From NCBI GenBank assembly GCA_947176455.1, contig CAMWQQ010000077.1:1-7262 (forward strand): 7,262 nucleotides of DNA, read 5' to 3'. Shown in pieces: positions 1 to 5,400 of the stretch. Origin of the DNA: an uncultured Odoribacter sp. (GTDB lineage: Bacteria > Bacteroidota > Bacteroidia > Bacteroidales > Marinifilaceae). Both the position numbers and the translations under genes were made by a program. Position 1 is the stretch's first letter. The number at the start of each line of letters is the position of its first letter. The notes under the pieces are model-generated. The model ran no database searches. It had not been told where the DNA came from and was given only the letters and a program-made list of their open reading frames with translations.

Positions 1-42
1 CTGTCACGCCTGGGGTCGCGGGTTCGAGTCCCGTCCGCACCG
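1..42 (+). tRNA. tRNA-Asp(GUC), 3' part, cut by window start
   Basis: The window opens at the first base of the anticodon loop. The loop CTGTCAC (1-7) carries anticodon GTC at 3-5, which reads aspartate codons. It is followed by the 3' anticodon-stem strand GCCTG (8-12), a 5-base variable loop, and a T arm with stem GCGGG/CCCGT around TTCGAGT (18-34). The 3' acceptor strand CCGCACC (35-41) and discriminator G42 come next. G at the discriminator fits tRNA-Asp. The next bases are CTG, so CCA is not encoded and must be added by CCA-adding enzyme, which is common in Bacteroidota. The D arm and the 5' acceptor strand (about 31 bases) lie outside the window. The 5' acceptor strand should read close to GGTGCGG if the gene is intact. 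Confidence 0.93.
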
Positions 43-77
43 CTGAGAGTCAAGACAATACGTTGACAATAGCGGAC

Positions 78-116
78 AAAGCACGTAATATTTAGAGGAT
101 TGCGTGCTTTTTTCTT
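78..116 (+). terminator. Rho-independent terminator after tRNA-Asp
   Basis: AAAGCACG (78-85) and CGTGCTTT (103-110) form a perfect 8-bp stem around a 17-base loop, and a T-rich run (TTTCTTTT, 111-118) follows directly. It starts 35 bases after the tRNA end and has the form of an intrinsic terminator for the tRNA transcript. It also separates the tRNA from the sigma-factor operon. Confidence 0.8.
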
Positions 117-166
117 TTCCGGAAATGACACCCAAAGGTCACAAAAAAGCCACTGAAAGACAAAAT

Positions 167-214
167 TTCGTTACCCCGTTCGTTACAGAAAAATCAGAGG
201 AGGAAATTGTAACG
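167..214. repeat. TTCGTTAC tandem pair plus inverted GTAACG half-site
   Basis: TTCGTTAC occurs at 167-174 and again at 179-186, a period of 12 bases. The core CGTTAC recurs inverted as GTAACG at 209-214. Closely spaced direct copies plus one inverted copy resemble a protein-binding cluster, and the location just beyond a tRNA 3' end is where integrase-type sites can occur. The repeats are short and nothing nearby names a binding protein, so a functional role is only a possibility. Confidence 0.35.
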
Positions 215-238
215 TTTTCCTGGTTAAGTCTCTGATTT
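191..238. repeat. Nested inverted repeat, possible hairpin
   Basis: AAATCAGAG (191-199) pairs perfectly with CTCTGATTT (230-238). Inside it AGGAAA (201-206) pairs with TTTCCT (216-221), leaving a 9-base top loop and an 8-base one-sided bulge (222-229). This structure competes with pairing of CGTTAC (181-186) to GTAACG (209-214). There is no T-run after it, so it is not an obvious terminator on either strand. Confidence 0.4.
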
Positions 239-428
239 ATCATCGTTTGTCTCTCAAATGTCTGCCCCGATTTTGAATATTAATCGATAGTGTTCCCCAA
301 AGTGTGTAAATCTTATCTTTTTTCATCTCTGCAAACTTGTCTTTTGGGCAATTCTGTTTGCAATGCGGCTTTGACTGAACTAAGTTTTTGGTAAGTATTT
401 GGCCTAAATCATCCTGTCTTTTGGAGTA

Positions 429-462
429 TTTGCTGTTTCTTCCGCATCTTTTTCTAAATTTG
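429..462 (+). promoter_or_regulatory. Bacteroidota-type promoter for the sigma-factor operon
   Basis: TAAATTTG at 455-462 is a perfect match to the Bacteroides -7 consensus TAnnTTTG. A TTTG lies at 429-432, 22 bases upstream, slightly longer than the usual 19-21. CTG at 433-435 would give a spacing of 19. Transcription would begin near 467-470, giving a leader of about 57 bases before the sigma-factor ATG at 526. This is the housekeeping-type consensus, so the regulator pair is probably made at a basal level without needing its own sigma factor. Confidence 0.6.
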
Positions 463-485
463 CGGAGGAAGAACTGTATTCTTCC
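437..485. promoter_or_regulatory. Three alternating half-sites around the -7 box (operator or 5' hairpin)
   Basis: TTCTTCC occurs at 437-443 and 479-485, and its reverse complement GGAAGAA lies between them at 467-473. The left pair extends to TTCTTCCGCA (437-446) against TGCGGAGGAAGAA (461-473), matching except for a 3-base insertion, and it brackets the -7 box. The right pair makes a perfect 7-bp stem with a 5-base loop (CTGTA) at the expected mRNA 5' end. It could be an operator for a dimeric repressor or a 5' stabilising hairpin. No regulator can be named. Confidence 0.4.
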
Positions 486-513
486 CTTGATTTTTGTTTT
501 AGAATAAAGGGAA
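482..513 (+). promoter_or_regulatory. Leader hairpin covering the purine-rich stretch before the sigma gene
   Basis: TTCCCTT (482-488) pairs perfectly over 7 bp with AAGGGAA (507-513), with an 18-base A/T-rich loop. The 3' arm holds the only Shine-Dalgarno-like purine run ahead of the ATG at 526, though it sits about 12 bases away, which is far. The 5' arm overlaps the 467-485 hairpin, so only one of the two can form at a time. Bacteroidota depend little on Shine-Dalgarno pairing, so an effect on translation is uncertain. Confidence 0.3.
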
Positions 514-525
514 AGATGTCATAAA

Positions 526-1119
526 ATGGAGAACAACCTGATATATCGTTTGCAACAAAAAGACAGGCGTGCTTATATGGAACTATACGATACCTATTTT
601 AAGCGCCTCCATCGTTTTGCGTTGAATTTTGTATTTGATTATGAGGTTGCAAATAATATTGTACAGGTGGTGTTTATTAGCCTTTATGAGAATATTGCCC
701 ATTTAAATCTTAATGTGAATCTTGGAGGCTATTTGATGACGATGGTGCGCAACCGCAGTTTGAATTATTTGCGAGACCGGGCAGTAGAGGACCGTTACAA
801 GATTTTATATTTGGAAGCTGTAGAACAAACGGAGACGCTTGAATGGCTTGATGACGAAGAGTTGATAGAGAAATTACGAAACATTATTGAAAAGTTACCT
901 GAGAAATATCGTCAAATTTGTGAACTTCGTTTTTATCGAAATATGAAATATTCCGAGATAGCGGACTCGTTATCTATTTCAGAAACAAATGCCAAGGTAC
1001 AGGTTCACAGGGCACTTCAAAAAATTAAAGAATTCCTGGCAGATGAAGATTTTCAAATCATAGCATTGTTGGCTTTATTTGAAAAATCTCCCCAAGCCTC
1101 CTCTGTACTTTCATTGTAA
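526..1119 (+). CDS. ECF RNA polymerase sigma factor (sigma-70 family, Bacteroides expansion type)
   Basis: The 197-residue protein has the two-domain layout of an extracytoplasmic-function sigma factor. Region 2 covers about residues 10-86, with a LYDTYFKRLHRFA helix and the YLMTMVRNRSLNYLRD segment of regions 2.3-2.4 that opens the -10 box. Region 4 covers about 113-172, with LPEKYRQICELRFYRNMKYS leading into a helix-turn-helix (about 141-167) that reads the -35 box. There is no region 3 or 1.1, as usual for ECF factors. The ATG at 526 places the first helix at the usual distance from the N-terminus. The anti-sigma gene begins 49 bases downstream, so the two form a regulatory pair, and the likely target is susC-susD. 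In region 2.2 the usual AEDIVQDVF-like stretch reads ANNIVQVVF (42-50), with three normally acidic positions neutral. A hydrophobic tail follows residue 173. The family assignment is firm; the target is inferred from the neighbours. Confidence 0.95.
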   Translation: MENNLIYRLQQKDRRAYMELYDTYFKRLHRFALNFVFDYEVANNIVQVVFISLYENIAHLNLNVNLGGYLMTMVRNRSLNYLRDRAVEDRYKILYLEAVEQTETLEWLDDEELIEKLRNIIEKLPEKYRQICELRFYRNMKYSEIADSLSISETNAKVQVHRALQKIKEFLADEDFQIIALLALFEKSPQASSVLSL

Positions 1120-1135
1120 AAAAAATTGTTTTTTT
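1118..1135. repeat. A8-TTG-T7 self-complementary tract between sigma and anti-sigma genes
   Basis: Eight A (1118-1125), then TTG, then seven T (1129-1135) form a nearly perfect A/T dyad that starts inside the sigma-factor stop codon. As RNA it would be a weak A-U hairpin; as DNA it is likely to be bent. It could slow RNA polymerase or mark a weak attenuator between the two regulator genes, but it lacks the G/C-rich stem of a normal terminator. Confidence 0.3.
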
Positions 1136-1146
1136 CTGTAACCATT

Positions 1147-1194
1147 CGCACACTTTGGTGTTATTATAATGAAATCGAATATAAAAAGTGTGTG
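1147..1194 (+). promoter_or_regulatory. Hairpin enclosing the first fecR start codon
   Basis: CGCACACTTT (1147-1156) can pair with AAAGTGTGTG (1185-1194) over 10 positions, all Watson-Crick except one G-U (1148 with 1193). The 28-base loop contains the ATG at 1169. The next in-frame ATG (1196) lies one base beyond the stem. The structure bears on which start is used, and could expose one start while hindering the other. Confidence 0.4.
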
Positions 1195-2338
1195 TATGAT
1201 TGATTGGTGGTTAATTGAAAAAAGTTTACACAATAAGCTGAATGACAAAGAGAAACAACTCTTGGCTGGCTGGTTGAATGAATGCCTCTCACACAAGCAA
1301 CTGTATGAGCATATCAAAAATTTCAGGCATTCAATGCCGGAAATTCCCGAACCGCCAGAATGGCGCCTGATGTTTGAACGCAAACTGAAAAGTTTGGAAT
1401 CTCGCCACAAGAGGCGATTGTTCATTCATTGGGGAAGTGTTGCCGCTCTTTTTATAATAACCTTGGCAAGCGGTTATTGGTGGATTACTCATCCAACTGC
1501 TTCGTATGACGCACAAACTCCAAGTGTATTTCAAAAAACAGACTGTGCCAAAGTAAAATTGCTTACTGCACAGGGACAAGTGATGAACTTGTCAAATACC
1601 GGAGAGAGTGATACTTTGATGATTGACGGCATGCGCTTGGTAAAGCAATCCGGAGCTCTTTCTTATCAAAAAATATCCACAGAAGAAATGACCTCTAAGC
1701 CGATAAACAATCAAATAGAGGTGCCTCGAGGTGCGGAATTTCTCCTTACCTTAAATGATGGGACAAAAGTATGGTTAAACTCAGATTCTCGTCTGACCTA
1801 CCCGGTAACTTTTGTTGGCGAAAATCGAGAAGTGGAATTGCAAGGAGAGGCTTACTTCGAAGTAACCAAAGATGAAAACAAGCCTTTTATCGTTCATTCC
1901 GGTCAAGTAGCAACAACGGTACTGGGAACAGAATTTAATATAAATACTCGCTTGTCGGAGAGTGTTCGTATTCTTTTGGTCACCGGGAAGGTTGAAGTAA
2001 GCGTTGATAAAGAAAAACCTTCGGTATTGCGTCCAGGAGAGATGGCCAGGGCAAACTCGCAGACCGGAGAAATCCAGGTAGAGAAAGTGAATGTTCAAAA
2101 GTATACAGCCTGGCGTTATGGGAACTATTGTTTTGAGGATGTGTCATTGGAAGCGATGTTCGAGGAACTGTCGTTGTGGTATGATATAGAAGTGGAATTT
2201 CAAAACGACCGTTTACGTAAGGAAACATTCAGTGGCTATTTACGTCGCAGTGATTCGATTCTTTCCATTTTAAGAAAAGTCGAACAGACAACGTATGTGC
2301 ATTTCAGCGTAGCAGGGAAAAAGATTGTTGTTAAATAA
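1169..2338 (+). CDS. FecR-family anti-sigma factor with DUF4974-like C-terminal domain
   Basis: The 389-residue inner-membrane protein should hold the upstream ECF sigma factor inactive and release it on a signal from the outer-membrane transporter. Residues about 10-75 are the cytoplasmic sigma-binding part, with the family pattern IDWWLIEKSLHNKLNDKE then LLAGWLNE. One membrane segment lies at about 84-105 (the run WGSVAALFIITLASGYWW). Residues about 182-275 form the periplasmic FecR domain, with EVPRGAEFLLTLNDGTKVWL, GEAYFEV, PFIVHSG and TVLGTEFNI. Residues about 318-389 (from FEDVSLEAMFEEL to the end) match DUF4974, which resembles STN and is placed to meet the transporter's STN domain. 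The ATG at 1169 gives the full frame. ATG 1196 (residue 10) would start at MIDWWLIEKS, nearer to where many family members begin, and neither start has a clear ribosome binding site. Length is normal. Function comes from the family and the gene order. Confidence 0.93.
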   Translation: MKSNIKSVCMIDWWLIEKSLHNKLNDKEKQLLAGWLNECLSHKQLYEHIKNFRHSMPEIPEPPEWRLMFERKLKSLESRHKRRLFIHWGSVAALFIITLASGYWWITHPTASYDAQTPSVFQKTDCAKVKLLTAQGQVMNLSNTGESDTLMIDGMRLVKQSGALSYQKISTEEMTSKPINNQIEVPRGAEFLLTLNDGTKVWLNSDSRLTYPVTFVGENREVELQGEAYFEVTKDENKPFIVHSGQVATTVLGTEFNINTRLSESVRILLVTGKVEVSVDKEKPSVLRPGEMARANSQTGEIQVEKVNVQKYTAWRYGNYCFEDVSLEAMFEELSLWYDIEVEFQNDRLRKETFSGYLRRSDSILSILRKVEQTTYVHFSVAGKKIVVK

Positions 2339-2347
2339 TTAACGATT

Positions 2348-2380
2348 AAAAACCGGAAAGAACTGGTACTTCTTTCCGGT
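2348..2380 (-). terminator. Intrinsic terminator on the minus strand between susC and fecR
   Basis: ACCGGAAAGAA (2352-2362) and TTCTTTCCGGT (2370-2380) form a perfect 11-bp stem with a 7-base loop. Read on the minus strand, the stem runs into five T (2352-2348) followed by AA. On the plus strand no T-run follows (next bases CAAGATC), so it would not stop fecR-to-susC transcription. It could instead shield the 3' end of a processed fecR message. Confidence 0.65.
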
Positions 2381-2433
2381 CAAGATCAAAACCAAGACAA
2401 AAGTAGTTTTAGTTATCATTAGTATTAATCTGT
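2348..2433 (-). ncRNA. Predicted antisense small RNA over the susC leader (DonS-like arrangement)
   Basis: A minus-strand promoter (2438-2468) and a minus-strand intrinsic terminator (2348-2380) frame a predicted transcript of about 85 nt. It starts near 2433 and ends in the T-run near 2348. It would be fully complementary to the leader of susC, from just before the susC ATG back almost to the fecR stop codon. Known biology: in Bacteroides, cis-encoded antisense RNAs such as DonS lie between the anti-sigma gene and susC in sigma/anti-sigma-controlled glycan loci and repress susC. Position, strand, size and boundaries fit that type here. The 5' half is A/T-rich and unstructured, and the 3' end is the strong terminator stem. 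Homology to DonS itself was not tested; the inference rests on the promoter, terminator and context. Confidence 0.6.
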
Positions 2434-2445
2434 TTTACAAAAGTA
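2397..2445. repeat. Direct repeat ACAAAAGTA, two copies 40 bases apart
   Basis: ACAAAAGTA occurs at 2397-2405 and 2437-2445. On the minus strand both read TACTTTTG, matching the TAnnTTTG box. Only the copy at 2438-2445 has a TTG at the correct distance upstream (2468-2466). The 40-base spacing is close to four helical turns, so the pair could alternatively be a binding site acting on the plus-strand susC promoter. Confidence 0.45.
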
Positions 2446-2468
2446 TGGAGAAAAAACAAATCAAGCAA
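2438..2468 (-). promoter_or_regulatory. Minus-strand Bacteroides promoter overlapping the susC start codon
   Basis: On the minus strand TACTTTTG (2445 to 2438) fits TAnnTTTG in every fixed position. TTG (2468 to 2466) lies 20 bases upstream, inside the consensus 19-21 spacing. The -7 box ends on the A of the susC ATG, and the TTG box falls in codon 8. The predicted start of transcription is near 2433, pointing into the fecR-susC gap. Confidence 0.6.
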
Positions 2469-5400
2469 TACCGAGGGATTCCTTGGTATCAAAAAACCAA
2501 GAAAGTAATGAAATTACTAATTATTATGCTGACTTGGGGTTGCCTGAGTTTGTCGGCAAGTGTCCGGGCACAACAAGAGCGGGTAACGTTAAACTTGGAC
2601 AATTCCACGGTTATGGAATTGTTTCAGGCGATTCAGCAACAGACGAATTTGTTTTTTGTGTATAATCAGCGAGACTTTTCGTCGGTCGGCAAGATAAGCG
2701 TAACGGCGGAAAACGAGGAGGTGGCTTCTCTGTTGCGACGTCTTTTCGGCAATGCGAACATTGGTTTCATTTTTGATGAGGGGACCGTTATCGCCCGTCC
2801 GCAGGAACCCCAGAAACGAACTATTCAGGGAAAAGTGACCGACACGGGTGGCAATCCTTTGCCGGGAGTGACAGTGCTGATTCAGGGAACACCGCTGGGA
2901 GTCTCTTCGGACGTGGAAGGCGTATTTCAACTGACCGTGCCAGGAGACGGGACGATAACGTTGGTATTCTCGTTCATCGGTATGAAGACGAAAGAGGTTG
3001 TTTGGGACGGTCACTCAAGATTGGATGTGGTCTTGGAAGAGGAAATCAGCGAAATGGACGAGGTGGTGGTAACAGGTTACCAGAAAATTGAACGTCGCAA
3101 ATTGACATCTTCGATATCTACGGTGGATATGGAAGCATTGAAAACAGTCAATCAGCCCAGTATCGACAAATTGTTGCAAGGACAGGTGCCGGGTATGACT
3201 ATCATGAGTACTTCCGGTGCTCCCGGGGCGGTGCCTCAGATTCGGATTCGGGGAACGTCGACCATCAGTGGAAATGTACAACCTTTGTGGGTTGTTGACG
3301 GAATTATTTTGGATGACCCGGTAGATGCGACGGTGGATGATATTTTGACTAATCGTAACCTGATTGCTTCTGGTATTGGCGGTGTCAATGTGGATGACAT
3401 TGAGTCGATTAACGTCTTGAAAGATGCGGCGGCTACGGCAATTTACGGAACACGTGCGGCCAATGGGGTAATCGTTATTACTTCCAAAAAAGGAACAGCC
3501 GGAAAAACACGGATAAATTACAATGGAAGTGTGTCAATCGGAATGCGTCCACGTATTGAAGACGCCTACATGATGAATTCCAAAGAACGTATCGATGTCA
3601 ATATGGAGATGATTGAGCGGGGAGCTTTCAAGGCGACTTCTTCACAAGTTGGTGATTACGGCACTGTTTCAGATTTTGAACGTTATTTTATTGATGTGCA
3701 AGATCACAAGTTGACCTGGGCGGATTTTGAACGTAAAGTAAATCAATTGGAAGAGGTGAACACCGACTGGTTTAAAGAATTGTTTCGCAACTCCATTACT
3801 CATCGTCACAGTCTGAGCATTTCCGGAGGAAATGAGAAAACCACGTTTTATCTTTCGGGAAGTTATATGGACGAACAGGCTACAGCCAAAAAAGTAGGGC
3901 AGCAATCATACACCGGTACGGTAAAAGTATATACCTATTTGCGGAATAACCTGAAAGTCGGTGGCTCTGTGGATCTCAGTCTTCGCACTAATCGGAGTTT
4001 CTTTGCGGTAGATTCCAGGGAAAATCCTTACGAATGGGCAATTTATACGACCCGAGCTCAAAATGTATATGATGAAAATGGAGAATATGCCTATTTGCAT
4101 TACAATGGATTGAAATATAACTTCCTGGAAAACAGAGATGATTGCTGGCGCAACTCCAAGAATTTCAGTATGAGGGGCAATCTAGAAGTGGAGTGGAGAA
4201 TTATTCCGGATATGACTTTTTCTTCTCTCTTTTCTTTCTCGAAATCAAATACGACGGAGCAAGGGATTGCCAATGAAGACAGCTATTTTGTCAGAACGCG
4301 CAAACGGGATGTTACGGACATTGTCGATTATCAAACCGTATATTTGTGGAAAGACGGAGGTTATCGGGATAGTGAATTTACCAACAACTCTTCGATTACC
4401 TTCCGTAATCAATTGGCTTGGATTCCAACCGTTCATGAAGACCACCGTTTTGACGTGATGATTGGGCAGGAAATCCGGACTTCCAATTATGAAGGTGAGA
4501 AAACCCAGATTTATGGGTATGCCCATGACCGCGGACATCAGCAAGTGCCTCAATTTGACTTGATGAAATACTTGGGTGCCGCTTATTGGACCGAAAACCA
4601 AAACAAAACGGCGGCTTTGTCATGGTATGCAACAGCCGGATATTCCTATAAAAATCGTTACACCGTAAGTTTCAATGCTCGTACGGACGGTTCCAATCGA
4701 TTCGGTATAAAAACCAACAAACTCTTTCAGCCTCTATGGGCGGTTGGCTTGAACTATCAGTTGAAAGAGGAAAATTTCTTGAAAGACCAAACCTGGCTGT
4801 CTTATTTGACTTTGAGAGGTTCTTATGGTAGTCAGGGAAATGTGGCTTCACAGGCTTATTCAGACTTGGTAGCTTCCATTGGTCGGGTGGATGATGTAAA
4901 AAATGAAAACTATCTGGTCATTAGTGCACCCAAAAATCCGAATTTGAAATGGGAAAAAAACTACACAACGAATGTTGCATTGGAATTCGGATTCTTAAAA
5001 CGTCGTTTATATGGAACGTTGGAATGGTATTATAAAAAAGGAGTTGATTTGCTTGGAGGCAAACAGGTATCTTTGGTATCCGGATTCTCCAATATTCAAG
5101 TGAACTGGGCGACGATGAAAAATACCGGTTGGGAATTTTCATTGAATTCAATCAACATCGATACGGATGCTTTCCGTTGGACAACCAACATTAATTTCGG
5201 TTATAACTACAACGAAGTGTTGGATGTTTATTCCAAACCGACCTACTCAACCCTGACGAATGCCAATCGTTCCAACTATGCCAGTGCGGCAGTTGTCGGT
5301 AAACCGATAAATGGATTATGGTCTTATCGTTATGCGGGATTGAATGAAGAAGGGCGCGCCCAGTTCTACAATGCCAAAGACGAAAAGGTTCTGAGAAACA

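Larger units (their letters stand above)
117..428. other. Intergenic region with no convincing gene
   Basis: About 310 bases lie between the tRNA terminator and the sigma-factor promoter, and I see no gene in them. The best open frame is 36 codons (ATG at 125, stop at 233-235). It has no ribosome binding site and no recognisable motif. The stretch does hold short repeats: TTCGTTAC twice (167-174, 179-186), a nested inverted repeat (191-238), a 7-bp inverted repeat TGCAAAC/GTTTGCA (330-336, 356-362), and a 10-base direct repeat TGTCTTTTGG (338-347 and 415-424). No second copy of the tRNA 3' end was found here, so there is no direct sign of an integration junction. Confidence 0.6.

Noticed and set aside
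1..120. Integration (att) site at the tRNA-Asp 3' end
   Set aside because: No second copy of the tRNA 3' end and no integrase gene are in the window. The tRNA is followed by an ordinary terminator.
125..235. 36-codon open frame between the tRNA and the promoter
   Set aside because: It has no ribosome site, promoter or recognisable motif, and it overlaps the repeat cluster and dyad that better explain the sequence.
381..390. TAAGTTTTTG as a second promoter box
   Set aside because: It has two extra T relative to TAnnTTTG, and no well-placed TTTG lies upstream. The box at 455-462 is far better.
1331..1579. Minus-strand open frames inside the sigma, fecR, susC and susD genes
   Set aside because: All lie opposite genes with clear domain content, show no family motifs of their own, and look like shadows of the coding frames.
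2352..2380. Plus-strand terminator after fecR
   Set aside because: The stem is perfect, but no T-run follows on the plus strand. The T-run is on the other side, so it works as a terminator only for minus-strand transcription.
2404..2411. TAGTTTTA as a plus-strand susC promoter box
   Set aside because: It has one mismatch (final A for G) and no TTG 19-21 bases upstream, so support is too weak to call.
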